A stretch of DNA of 64,000 nt from contig DCMZ01000003.1 in the NCBI GenBank assembly GCA_002321895.1, forward strand, positions 647,070-711,069, written 5' to 3'. The first letter of the stretch is position 1; each line of letters starts with the position of its first letter. Below the pieces are notes generated by a model. It saw nothing but the letters and a program-made list of their open reading frames with translations. It made no database searches and was not told the origin of the DNA. A program made the translations under genes and the position numbers. Origin of the DNA: Bdellovibrionaceae bacterium UBA1609 (GTDB taxonomy: Bacteria; Bdellovibrionota; Bdellovibrionia; Bdellovibrionales; UBA1609). Below are positions 26,353 to 34,698 of this stretch, piece after piece.

Positions 26353-27368
26353 CTCGACTCCGGGTGGAAAACAATGGTTTGAAAATTATCCTGATTCAGT
26401 GTTTCGAGTAGCGCAGGCATAATTGCAATGGTTTGTGGTTGGATGTCATGAAATAAAACAATACCTTTGCCTGACTCTCGAATCTTCTCTAATGCAAAAT
26501 TAAACAGATAATCAGGGTCGGTGTGCTTCCAGTCGAGAGTGTCTATAGCCCAGAAGAATTCTGGAATATTATTTTCCTTAAGGAGGTCTCTCTGGGATCT
26601 CTTTGCAGCTCCAAATGGAAATCTAAAAAACGGAACGCTTTCATCTAAGATTATTTCCATGAGTTGAAAGGTGCGGTGAACATTCTCCAGAGCCGCTCGA
26701 TCAGAAAGTTGACTTAAGTCTTTGTGATCCCAACTGTGGTTGCCAATAATGTGGCCGGCTTGTTGTGTGGCCAAGCCAATTTGAGGTAAGCGCTCTAAGT
26801 TTTTTCCGACTACGAAAAAATTGGCTTTCACTTGATAATCCTTAAGTATTGCCAGCAGTTCGGGGGTGGTTGTAGCATTGGGACCATCATCGAAAGTAAG
26901 ATTCAGCTCTCCTTGTGCCAAGTCGGCATTGACGTAAAAGCCACCTCCGGTAGGATCGATTTTTCGAATCTGGGAAGGGATGAGGGAGATGGTTTCCTTT
27001 CGAACTCTCTGTAATAAATGAGCACCCGCAGATCTATAGAATTCAATGATGGAATCTCTGAGTCGGTGACATTCCGAAATAGTTTTGGCTTCATGATTTG
27101 TTATTAGAGGAAAAAATAGGACCTGTTTGAATGTAGGATAGTTCCTAAGGGCAATACAGATACTTTTTAGCTCGTAGTTGTTAACTTGGTGGGCGACCTT
27201 CTCGGGGTGCAGCTCAGAGAGTTTCCATTGTCTATAGGAATTGGAATTTTGATGTAGCAGAAGAGTGCTATCAATGTAGTTCCTCGCTGTGATGGGAGAG
27301 TACAGTTTTTGAGAGCCAAATGTGGGGAGCGTTAGCGCGCTGATAAAAGCAATAATAAGTGAATACAA
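26349..27368 (-). CDS. secreted polysaccharide deacetylase (NodB domain)
   Basis: The 339-residue product has a short N-terminal signal, a ~150-residue unassigned region and a NodB domain: LTFDDGPNATTTPELL (catalytic base and metal Asp), GNHSWDH (metal histidines), RFPFGA (substrate groove), WAIDTLDWKH and GIVLFHDI. Such enzymes deacetylate N-acetylglucosamine in chitin or peptidoglycan; Bdellovibrio is known to deacetylate prey wall. The start is TTG 27368 with AAGGAGGGGA just before it. It is coupled to the GNAT gene. Confidence 0.9.
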   Translation of the reverse strand: MYSLIIAFISALTLPTFGSQKLYSPITARNYIDSTLLLHQNSNSYRQWKLSELHPEKVAHQVNNYELKSICIALRNYPTFKQVLFFPLITNHEAKTISECHRLRDSIIEFYRSAGAHLLQRVRKETISLIPSQIRKIDPTGGGFYVNADLAQGELNLTFDDGPNATTTPELLAILKDYQVKANFFVVGKNLERLPQIGLATQQAGHIIGNHSWDHKDLSQLSDRAALENVHRTFQLMEIILDESVPFFRFPFGAAKRSQRDLLKENNIPEFFWAIDTLDWKHTDPDYLFNFALEKIRESGKGIVLFHDIQPQTIAIMPALLETLNQDNFQTIVFHPESR

Positions 27369-27464
27369 ATCCCCTCCTTAAAATTATAATTTTCACTGAT
27401 AAATATATATATCGCCAACCGAAAATATCTTGATCTGTTAATAATATGAGGTATTAATTTTCCT

Positions 27465-28070
27465 ATGACGTCTATAAAGGGTACGAATCTAGCCATCCTA
27501 GCCTCAGGTACAGGTACAAATTTTAAAGATATTGTAGAGAGTGCTCAACGCAATGAACTTCCGGTGGAAGTAAAACTGCTAATAACGGACAAAGAAGAGA
27601 TTGGTGCGATTGCACATGCTAAAAATTTGCAGATACCTTTTGTTGTTATAAAGCCAAGATCCTTTTTGAATTTTGATGATTGGGATCATGAAGTGGCCGA
27701 GACTCTCGTTAATTACGAAATTGAATTTGTCGTATTGGCGGGGTTCTTGAGGAAAATTGGGCCTCATACTCTGGAAGCCGTAAAGGGCCAAATGATAAAT
27801 ACCCATCCGAGTTTATTGCCGTCCTATGGTGGTAAAGGGATGTATGGAATCAATGTACATAAAGCTGTTGTTGAAAACGGAGAAAAAGTAAGTGGATGTA
27901 CAGTACACTGGGTGAATGATCATTATGATGAAGGTCAAATTATCGGTCAGAAACAAGTGGAAGTGTTGCCTGACGATACTCCCGAATCACTCGCTAGTAG
28001 GGTGAAGGCTGTAGAAAATCCGTTTTTAATTGCCGTACTAAAGTCTGTATTATCTAAGAATCAAAGCTAG
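27465..28070 (+). CDS. purN: phosphoribosylglycinamide formyltransferase
   Basis: A 201-residue folate-dependent enzyme of purine synthesis that formylates GAR. Motifs are ILASGTGTNFKDIV (phosphate loop), FVVLAGFLRKIGP, the catalytic INTHPSLLPSYGGKGMYG and the aspartate in VNDHYDEGQII. It stands alone between divergent and hypothetical neighbours. A weak GGGCT/AGCCC hairpin follows its stop (28074-28085). Confidence 0.96.
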   Translation: MTSIKGTNLAILASGTGTNFKDIVESAQRNELPVEVKLLITDKEEIGAIAHAKNLQIPFVVIKPRSFLNFDDWDHEVAETLVNYEIEFVVLAGFLRKIGPHTLEAVKGQMINTHPSLLPSYGGKGMYGINVHKAVVENGEKVSGCTVHWVNDHYDEGQIIGQKQVEVLPDDTPESLASRVKAVENPFLIAVLKSVLSKNQS

Positions 28071-28258
28071 AGGGGCTTTCAGCCCTTTGTCTCAATTTTA
28101 GAATTTGCCCCGTTTTATTTGGATTTGAGTGAGTTTTTCGTTTGAACGATTCAAAGTCATACACATCTGCTTGAAAAATAGTCTTCTACTTGGGAAAATT
28201 ATATTAAGAAGGCACACAACAAGGGAGGTGGGCTTTCAATGAATCTCAAGCTAGGTCA

Positions 28259-28771
28259 CTGGTTCTAAACGCAAGTTACGAACCTATAAAAATAGTAAAC
28301 TGGAAGAAGGCCATGTTGCTTTGGCTTTCTGAAAAAGTGGAAGTTCTCGAATTCCACGGGGCTTTGTCTGTTAGAAGTGCTACGGACTCCTTTCAATTGC
28401 CGGCTGTTCTAAGGCTAAATCGCTATATACATAAAAGGTATGTGAACAGGGTTCGGTTTTGTCGAGAAAACATCTACATGCGAGATAAACACACATGTCA
28501 GTACTGCAGAGTGGAGTTCCCCTATCGGCAGCTGACACTGGACCATGTGTATCCATTGTCGAGAGGTGGTCGGCACAATTGGACGAATGTGGTTACAGCA
28601 TGTGGGCCTTGTAATAATAGAAAAGCAGATAAGACTCCTGCAGAGGCAAAAATGCCTTTGATGAATCTGCCCGTTGAGCCGAAGTTTTTACCAAGCGTAC
28701 AAATTTCGCCAAGGTTTCAGGCGTTGCCAAACGAATGGATTCCCTACCTGCCGAAGCTCGTCCCCGGGTAG
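28259..28771 (+). CDS. HNH endonuclease family protein, start disrupted
   Basis: The conserved region begins LVLNASYEPIKIVNWKKA, typical of a small HNH family, and continues to the zinc/HNH core YMRDKHTCQYCRVEF ... LDHVYPLSRGG ... NVVTACGPCNNRKADKTPAEA. No ATG, GTG or TTG exists in frame before this conserved start; the frame is open back to 28208. A good ribosome site (GGGAGG, 28223-28228) leads to ATG 28239 in another frame, which stops after nine codons. I give the coordinates from the CTG at 28259; the first in-frame ATG is 28313, inside the conserved domain. The nuclease target is unknown. Confidence 0.7.
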   Translation: MVLNASYEPIKIVNWKKAMLLWLSEKVEVLEFHGALSVRSATDSFQLPAVLRLNRYIHKRYVNRVRFCRENIYMRDKHTCQYCRVEFPYRQLTLDHVYPLSRGGRHNWTNVVTACGPCNNRKADKTPAEAKMPLMNLPVEPKFLPSVQISPRFQALPNEWIPYLPKLVPG

Positions 28772-28779
28772 AGAGCTTA

Positions 28780-29631
28780 TTACTCGAATAAATTGTCTTG
28801 AACGAGGGACATGTTTTTGTCCACTCCAATGATTTGATGGGGCTTCATTTCATCCCAAATGTTGTCACCGCTGAGATCCTCACTTGAAAATATCAAATGA
28901 TTTACAAAACCATTTTTAGTCGGGGCTTCACAAACAGGAGAAAAGAATGGGCAGCTGTCTCTATCGACACATTGAGTTTTATAAGTCGAGTATTTAAGTT
29001 TTTGACCGCCATGATGGGCGAGCATGATATGTCCATTGGTTAAAACAAAGGTTAAAAATGTATCTGAAGTTTGGTTTTCGTCGACAAAATTACAAGGGCC
29101 CACTATATTTATAATCTCCCTTAAAGCACTTTTTACCTGTTGAATAACATCCTTAGCGCTTACTGACGAATCATTCAAATTCAAGTTTTGTTTGATATAA
29201 GAAAGCAGGAAATAAAAAATGGTTTCTGAGTCAGTGTCTCCAAGAATAAATCGCTTAAGATCAGGCTCTATTCTGGACTGAAGTTCTTCACGATAGTTAT
29301 CAAAATCTTTTACGTTGCCATTATGGGCAAAAGTCCATCGGCCATATTGGAAGGGGTGGGTGTTTAGAATATTAGTTTCACCTAAGGTGGCTTTACGGAT
29401 ATGAGCAATAACAGTTTGAGAGGCGACAACACCAGAGACCTTTTTAAAGATCTTATCCTGAAGAGCTGTCTGATCTCCTTTAATAAGGTGGGGAGCATCA
29501 CCCACATAGTAGGCCACGCCCCATCCGTCTGGATGACGTTCGCTTTGGGTGACCAAAGCATTATCAGCATTCACCAGACTTTGGTGAACTTGTGAGTGAA
29601 TGACTGATCTAAAGCCGAATATTCTACACAT
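28780..29631 (-). CDS. class II glutamine amidotransferase (GATase_4)
   Basis: The 283-residue protein starts MCRIFGFRS, placing the catalytic cysteine at position 2 after methionine removal, which decides the start at 29631 instead of 29670. Further motifs are SERHPDGWGVAYY, VIAHIRKATLGETNILNTHPF and WTFAHNGNVKDF, the glutaminase active-site framework, followed by GDTDSETIFYFLL. It resembles YafJ-like amidotransferases whose acceptor is unknown. It converges with the HNH gene. Confidence 0.9.
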   Translation of the reverse strand: MCRIFGFRSVIHSQVHQSLVNADNALVTQSERHPDGWGVAYYVGDAPHLIKGDQTALQDKIFKKVSGVVASQTVIAHIRKATLGETNILNTHPFQYGRWTFAHNGNVKDFDNYREELQSRIEPDLKRFILGDTDSETIFYFLLSYIKQNLNLNDSSVSAKDVIQQVKSALREIINIVGPCNFVDENQTSDTFLTFVLTNGHIMLAHHGGQKLKYSTYKTQCVDRDSCPFFSPVCEAPTKNGFVNHLIFSSEDLSGDNIWDEMKPHQIIGVDKNMSLVQDNLFE

Positions 29632-29738
29632 ACTTAAGTTCAATTCTTCGTTAAATGTTTCAATTTCCAAGGGCTTTTGTCTTAGTCCAAATTGTGTATT
29701 GTAGCAAATGGAATGACAATAGAGAAAGGGAGGATGAC

Positions 29739-30023
29739 ATGATTACATACATTACACCCGATGATCAGCCCATACAGGCTCCTGAAGAGTTGAGCTTTTT
29801 TATCTACACTCTTTTGATGTCTTTAAAGAAGGCGGGCGCTCCTGATGATAGAATCAAAGATTTTGAACGACTCTGTCGCGAGTACCTGAATCCTATGTCG
29901 GATCAAGATAAGGAGATCATAGCTCAAACTGTTCTTCGACGTTTTGGAGTTGTGAAGAAAAGCGTTCCAGTGAACCCCCTCAATGAGGAGGCAAAACTGG
30001 GTGATAAAGATTTTTTAAAATAG
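29739..30023 (+). CDS. hypothetical protein, 94 residues
   Basis: No family recognised. ATG 29739 is chosen because GGGAGG lies 5 bases upstream; a longer reading from 29655 would overlap the divergent amidotransferase. The product (MITYITPDDQPIQAPEELSFFIYTLLMSLKKAG...) is small, soluble and mostly helical, without signal peptide or membrane segment. A perfect intrinsic terminator follows 34 bases after the stop, supporting a real single-gene transcript. Confidence 0.65.
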   Translation: MITYITPDDQPIQAPEELSFFIYTLLMSLKKAGAPDDRIKDFERLCREYLNPMSDQDKEIIAQTVLRRFGVVKKSVPVNPLNEEAKLGDKDFLK

Positions 30024-30057
30024 TTTCCCTTAAAAAAAGTATTCCTAAATATCCTTG

Positions 30058-30088
30058 GCCCTGTTCGCAAGAACAGGGCTTTTTTTTA
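30058..30088 (+). terminator. intrinsic terminator
   Basis: GCCCTGTTC (30058-30066), loop GCAA, GAACAGGGC (30071-30079), then a T8-9 tract. The T tract runs into the stop codon region of the convergent cyclophilin gene. Confidence 0.95.
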
Positions 30089-30586
30089 ATTAAAATCTAC
30101 GGAAATAATGGAAACATCTTCTAAGGGTTTGTCGGCTGAACCTGTCTGTACTTGGCCAATGGCTTGTACAACATCAAGCCCTTCAGTCACTTCGCCAAAC
30201 ACTGAATAGCCGCCATCTAAGTGTGGGGTGGGAGCAAGTGTTATGAAAAACTGACTTCCATTAGTGTCGGGTCCACGGTTTGCCATTGACAATATGCCGG
30301 CTCGATCATGCTTTAATTCTGGATGAATCTCGCTATCAAATTCATATCCAGGGCCACCATAGCCAGTACCTTCCGGGCATCCGGTTTGAATCATAAAGCC
30401 TTCAATGACTCGATGAAAAATAAGCCCATCATAATATTTTTTTGTGATCATAGATCCGGTTTTAGGGTCTTTGAATTCCTTAGTGCCCTGGGCTAGTCCT
30501 GCAAAATTCTCTACAGTATTTGGTGCTTGGTCTTTATAAAGGTTTACCTTTATGTCTCCTTTTGAAGTTTTAATGGTCGCATTCAT
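30086..30586 (-). CDS. cyclophilin-type peptidyl-prolyl isomerase
   Basis: A 166-residue cytoplasmic cyclophilin (PpiB-like, no signal peptide) that accelerates prolyl bond rotation in protein folding. Motifs are FHRVIEGFMIQTGCPEGTGYGGPGYEF, containing the catalytic Arg, and MANRGPDTNGSQFFITLAPTPHLDGGYSVFGEV. AAGGAGTTCGTTTC precedes the ATG. Its stop overlaps the T tract of the facing terminator. Confidence 0.95.
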   Translation of the reverse strand: MNATIKTSKGDIKVNLYKDQAPNTVENFAGLAQGTKEFKDPKTGSMITKKYYDGLIFHRVIEGFMIQTGCPEGTGYGGPGYEFDSEIHPELKHDRAGILSMANRGPDTNGSQFFITLAPTPHLDGGYSVFGEVTEGLDVVQAIGQVQTGSADKPLEDVSIISVDFN

Positions 30587-30752
30587 GAAACGAACTCCTT
30601 TTGATTAAACGTTTAAAAATACACACAATTTCCATAACAAAATTGTCTCCCAAAGTAGACACATAAATGCGCTGAGTCAGCTTAAAACTGGGCAAAGGAC
30701 TTTCCGGTTGAGGGGCAATCGTTATTTGTTAGAGTTTCGATATAGACGATGG

Positions 30753-30781
30753 TTGACCCGATTAACGGGTTTCACTAGATT
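30753..30781 (+). promoter_or_regulatory. pckA promoter with palindrome in the spacer
   Basis: TTGACC (30753-30758) and TAGATT (30776-30781) are separated by 17 bases, close to sigma-70 consensus. The spacer and -35 edge hold a perfect inverted repeat ACCCG (30756-30760) ATTAA CGGGT (30766-30770), placed where a repressor would block polymerase. The start codon of pckA is 37 bases downstream. Confidence 0.6.
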
Positions 30782-30817
30782 ACTTCAACTTTTTTAAAAT
30801 AAAAGAAGGGAATTGTA

Positions 30818-32323
30818 ATGACAGCCAATCCATTTATCCAACAGGCCATAGATTTGAATGTTGGTGAACTGAGTAAAGAGGGTGCTCTATTGGTAAAAAC
30901 CGGAGCTAGTACTGGTCGATCTACGAAGGAGCGTTTTGTTGTTAAGCATCCTGAGATAGAACAAGATATTAACTGGGGAAGTGTTAATCAGCCGGTTACT
31001 CCTGAATTTGGAGAGACTTTCTTTTCCCGTTTAGAAGAAAAGCTTTCCCATCAAAAACTTTATATTAAAGAAGCATTCGTTGGTTGTTTTCGCGTCCGTG
31101 TCCGCTCTACGAGTCCTTGGCATATTGCCTTCGCTGAAAATATGTTTAGAGAAACTGTAGTTGAACAACTTAAGACACAAGTTCCAGACGACGTTTTAAT
31201 AGATATTTTGCATGATCCTTATGGGCAAGTGTCTGAACTTAGAATTGAACATCCCTATCAAAAGGCTATCGTACTTGATGCCAAAAAGCTTAAAGTAGGC
31301 ATTGTTGGAACGGCTTATGCTGGCGAGATAAAAAAGTCTGCGTTTACTCTTTGTAATTTCTTATTTCCAAAATATGGAATCTTTCCGATGCATGCGTCAG
31401 CCAATTGTAAGGAAGATGGCAGTGCGGCCAGCGTTTTATTTGGTTTATCGGGAACTGGAAAAACAACATTATCAGCGGATCCAAAGCGATACCTTGTAGG
31501 AGATGATGAAATCGTATGGTCTAAGTCGGGGATTTCAAATCTTGAAGGAGGGTGTTATGCCAAACTCATTAATCTTTCAAAAGATGCTGAGCCGGACATC
31601 TATAGAGCGGCAAATAAACCGGGTTCTATTTTAGAAAATGTTGTCTTCGATAGAGAATCAAAAGAAGTGGATTTTTTTGATGGCTCTATCACAGAAAATA
31701 CAAGAGGTTCTTACAGCATAGAATCACTGGATAAGGTATTTGATCAAAACAAAGAAGCTTCCAGACCTAATTCTGTTGTGTTTTTAACAGCAGATGCGTT
31801 TGGTGCATTGCCGGCTTTGGCCCGCCTGGATGAGTGGCAAGCACGTTACCATTTTATTTCAGGTTATACGGCCAAGGTGGCGGGTACTGAAATTGGAGTG
31901 ACGGAGCCGGAAGCTACTTTCAGTGCCTGTTTCGGTGCACCATTTATGCCTCGGTCGCCAAAAGTTTATGCTGAACTTCTTGCGAACTATATCAGAGAGT
32001 ACAACGTGCCAGTTTGGTTATTAAACACAGGCTGGACTGGTGGTGGTTACGGTGAGGGAGAGAGGTTTCCAATTTCTGTGAGTCGATCACTGTTAGAATC
32101 CATTCAATCGGGTGACCTGGAAAACGTTGAAATGGAAAGACATCCTATCTTTGGGTTTTCAGTACCAAAGATGATTGATGGTATAGATCAAAAATATTTA
32201 ACCATACCTAATAACGAAGCTGTTCTTGAGCTGGCACGTCGGTTTCAAGCAAATGCTCAGAGTTTAGGTGATTGCCTAACTGACGAGATCAAGGATCGGG
32301 GTGGGCCGATCATCGCTCATTGA
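30818..32323 (+). CDS. pckA: phosphoenolpyruvate carboxykinase (ATP)
   Basis: The 501-residue enzyme converts oxaloacetate and ATP to PEP, the first step of gluconeogenesis, fitting an organism that grows on amino acids. Visible are the substrate arginine region KTGASTGRSTKERFVV, the PEPCK P-loop GLSGTGKTTLSADP, the metal-binding LVGDDEIVW, and RGSYSIESLDKV with LTADAFGALPALARL. It is slightly short (about 530 is usual), with the N-terminus trimmed. GAAGGGAA precedes the ATG. A bidirectional terminator follows. Confidence 0.96.
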   Translation: MTANPFIQQAIDLNVGELSKEGALLVKTGASTGRSTKERFVVKHPEIEQDINWGSVNQPVTPEFGETFFSRLEEKLSHQKLYIKEAFVGCFRVRVRSTSPWHIAFAENMFRETVVEQLKTQVPDDVLIDILHDPYGQVSELRIEHPYQKAIVLDAKKLKVGIVGTAYAGEIKKSAFTLCNFLFPKYGIFPMHASANCKEDGSAASVLFGLSGTGKTTLSADPKRYLVGDDEIVWSKSGISNLEGGCYAKLINLSKDAEPDIYRAANKPGSILENVVFDRESKEVDFFDGSITENTRGSYSIESLDKVFDQNKEASRPNSVVFLTADAFGALPALARLDEWQARYHFISGYTAKVAGTEIGVTEPEATFSACFGAPFMPRSPKVYAELLANYIREYNVPVWLLNTGWTGGGYGEGERFPISVSRSLLESIQSGDLENVEMERHPIFGFSVPKMIDGIDQKYLTIPNNEAVLELARRFQANAQSLGDCLTDEIKDRGGPIIAH

Positions 32324-32343
32324 AAAATGAATTAAAGAAAAGA

Positions 32344-32370
32344 AGAAGCCAGCTCACTGCTGGCTTCTTT
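32344..32370. terminator. terminator between convergent pckA and lipoprotein gene
   Basis: AGAAGCCAGC (32344-32353) and GCTGGCTTCT (32359-32368) form a perfect 10-base stem with loop TCACT, flanked by TTTC on the plus side and TTCTTTTCTTT on the minus side, so it can work in both directions. Confidence 0.85.
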
Positions 32371-33047
32371 CAATTAAAAGTAATGTGATTGGTGCCGACA
32401 AACTCGTCTTGATTGTAGAAACGACAACTCACTTCTTTGAGTAGTAAGTAGAGATTACTGTCATCATCTGGGCTTTGTACTTTTTCCCAGCCGCCGTTAT
32501 GAAAATCCCAATATTCTGATCCTGGCTGACCAGCAATCATTCTTATGGCCCCATAGGGAAACACTGTATTCGCTCCCATAATTTGCTTACAAGTGAGTTC
32601 AGCATGGGTATTAAAATCAAAATCTCTACCTGAAGGCTCATAGGAGTTCACTCCAGAGCAACCACTAGACTCAGGAGGGCAGTGAGCCCAGATCATCCGT
32701 GCAATGTCTCCAGAGGACTGCAAAACAGGATAAGTATAGGTGCAAAGCTTTACATCGCCATCTACGTTGTATACGCCACTTGTATCTGCACATTGAGCCT
32801 GGAAGCCCTCTAAACGAGTTGTAATCTCGCCGTTGGAACCATCTCCATCATCAACAACAGTGTCATCGTCTGGCGGTATAACAACGGTATCAACAGGGTC
32901 TGAGCTGGAGTCCACTTGATCTTCTATTTCGTCTGTAGACGAGAGTGTGCCACCAGTCGTTGGAGTCTGTGTAGAGCAATTCTGAAAGCCAAACATAAGG
33001 CCTAGCATGGCCAACGCTATAGAAAATATTCTCAGATTCTTTTTCAT
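32370..33047 (-). CDS. hypothetical lipoprotein with GFQNC lipobox
   Basis: No domain family recognised. The 225-residue product starts MKKNLRIFSIALAMLGLMFGFQNC, a lipoprotein signal with cysteine at residue 24; the Phe-Gln-Asn-Cys form is, from memory, frequent in Bdellovibrio lipoproteins. An acidic, Thr/Asp-rich linker (residues 25-75) precedes a cysteine-containing globular part of about 145 residues (six cysteines). ATG 33047 was preferred over 33092 because it opens the signal peptide. It lies downstream of two prepilin-like genes on the same strand. Confidence 0.7.
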   Translation of the reverse strand: MKKNLRIFSIALAMLGLMFGFQNCSTQTPTTGGTLSSTDEIEDQVDSSSDPVDTVVIPPDDDTVVDDGDGSNGEITTRLEGFQAQCADTSGVYNVDGDVKLCTYTYPVLQSSGDIARMIWAHCPPESSGCSGVNSYEPSGRDFDFNTHAELTCKQIMGANTVFPYGAIRMIAGQPGSEYWDFHNGGWEKVQSPDDDSNLYLLLKEVSCRFYNQDEFVGTNHITFN

Positions 33048-33240
33048 TGGGATCCCCCAAAATTTTGTTTCCCCCGACCTAAAGAATACCATTGAGTTAG
33101 GTCTATATTTAACAGTTGCATGAATTATTCCATCATATGTATCAAAATAAGACAGTATATTGAAATAGGTTTTATTTCATGTTTTGCAACCGTAATTCTC
33201 TACGGCATCTGTAAAAATAAAATACAAAAATTTTTACTTT

Positions 33241-33849
33241 TTACTCTGCAGCTGAACAGCCTGTTATTCTACGAGTTCCAGCGTCATCAATGGAGGTAAT
33301 TAAAAGAGTACCCTCTTGCGAGAAATGCTGGTTTTGCTGGGAGAGGTAACTGTCAACATGACTAGATACAAAGTCGACAGCAAACTTAACCGTTTCAGCA
33401 CCCGTGGTGGCGTTTCTGCGATAGGTTTCTAGCCACATACTACCAATGGCAATATGATCTTCAAAAATTTTAGGTTCTGCTGCAATGGCAGATTCCGCGG
33501 TTTGAAACATAATGATGTCGCCATTGGGGATACGTATCACACGATCCTTATTAATGAGGATGCGATCATCTGACCCAGACGTGTATTGAGTGGGTAAGGC
33601 CTGGCCATCGCCGCCAAAATCGGGATTGTCGTCACCTAAAAATCGGTCACAAACATCCGGATCTGCCAAAAGTGAAAGCATGGTTTGAAAAGTTCTGGCA
33701 GAAGCCGCTGTCTCTGTGGCGACTTTTTGAGATCGAATATTTTCAGAAAACATGGTGAGGTTCATTGCTGCGAGTACGGAGATCATAAAAACCGACACCA
33801 TCACTTCAGTTAATGAAAAACCCGCATTGTTTTTTAACGATCTGAACAT
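33241..33849 (-). CDS. prepilin-like protein with type IV pilin N-terminus
   Basis: The product has the class III signal NNAGFSLTEVMVSVFMISVLAAMNL: cleavage after Gly, Phe at +1, Glu at +5 and a hydrophobic helix. The rest (about 180 residues) is a globular head with LLADPDVCDRFLGDDNPDF and a C-terminal RRITGCSAAE, giving two cysteines for a possible disulfide. It is probably a minor pilin or pseudopilin. The next upstream gene is a divergent paralogue. GTG 33855 is an alternative start. Confidence 0.8.
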   Translation of the reverse strand: MFRSLKNNAGFSLTEVMVSVFMISVLAAMNLTMFSENIRSQKVATETAASARTFQTMLSLLADPDVCDRFLGDDNPDFGGDGQALPTQYTSGSDDRILINKDRVIRIPNGDIIMFQTAESAIAAEPKIFEDHIAIGSMWLETYRRNATTGAETVKFAVDFVSSHVDSYLSQQNQHFSQEGTLLITSIDDAGTRRITGCSAAE

Positions 33850-33940
33850 ATACACATTCTAACTATAGAAGCTAAGTTTGTGTAATAGACTCGGCGAACC
33901 GTTCTATATTGAGACGTTGGTCTGAAATTACTTAGGTCGA

Positions 33941-34588
33941 TTATTCGGCATAGCAGTTAGTAATGTGGCCACCACTGTCGAATTCCAAATGCAAGGGGAT
34001 AGTACCAGAAACATTGGTGTCTGCTTGATAATAGTTGTCCACGCGCGCTGGAAAGTAAAAGATCACTAAGTCCGCTTTGTTCGCAACAGGCGTCTCTTTG
34101 GGAGAAATTTGGAAGTTAATGATATAAAGGCCATTGTAGTTGGTTTCTACACCTGAGGCTGTTGCGGAGGCTTCAGTTTTGTAGAGTACATTGTCATCCA
34201 CAGAGTAGTCGGAAGGACCAGCCGCAGCGGGTGCATCGGAAGAAATAACCCTACGATCATCAATGATGGCTTCTTCACCAGGTTCAACAATATCATCTAA
34301 ATCTGCATCCACATATTGTCCATAAACACCGCCACCGGCATCAAACATGTTGGGAGACTTGTCTCCTAGAAAGTGTCTGCATCTGTCAGGATTCGTTAAA
34401 AGCTCAGCAATGGTCGAAGTGACGTTTTCGGATCTAAACATATCGTCGGTCTTCTTGTTCGCTTTGTTTTGTTGATTCATTATGGTCAGGTTCATTATGG
34501 CCATCGCGCCAATGATGGCTGCGATCATCATGGTCTGAATCATAGTTGACCCACTGGCGTTGGCAGCAAATTTTAAAAACTTTTTCAT
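33941..34588 (-). CDS. atypical prepilin-like paralogue
   Basis: This 215-residue protein shares the architecture of its neighbour: short basic leader, long hydrophobic N-terminal helix (TMIQTMMIAAIIGAMAIMNLTIMNQQNK), LLTNPDRCRHFLGDKSPNMF and a C-terminal HITNCYAE. Around the would-be cleavage it reads ASGSTMIQTM, with Ser at +1 and Gln instead of Glu at +5, so processing may differ. Sequence blocks common to both proteins, including the paired cysteines, suggest duplication. ATG 34588 is used; GTG 34606 is an alternative. Confidence 0.72.
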   Translation of the reverse strand: MKKFLKFAANASGSTMIQTMMIAAIIGAMAIMNLTIMNQQNKANKKTDDMFRSENVTSTIAELLTNPDRCRHFLGDKSPNMFDAGGGVYGQYVDADLDDIVEPGEEAIIDDRRVISSDAPAAAGPSDYSVDDNVLYKTEASATASGVETNYNGLYIINFQISPKETPVANKADLVIFYFPARVDNYYQADTNVSGTIPLHLEFDSGGHITNCYAE

Positions 34589-34698
34589 ATTCAAGATTCT
34601 ATCCACCCGACTAAAGTAGTGGCATTAAAAAACATTATTTGGAACAAAACATCACATAATGTTCGATGTCATGTATTTATATGCAAAATGGCCTGGAT

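Noticed and set aside
28074..28092. purN terminator
   Set aside because: Five-base GGGCT/AGCCC stem with a three-base loop and a broken T run; too weak to list.
33161..33179. TGAAATA-GGTTT-TATTTCA inverted repeat before the lipoprotein gene
   Set aside because: AT-rich, 114 bases from the start and with no promoter next to it; may be chance.
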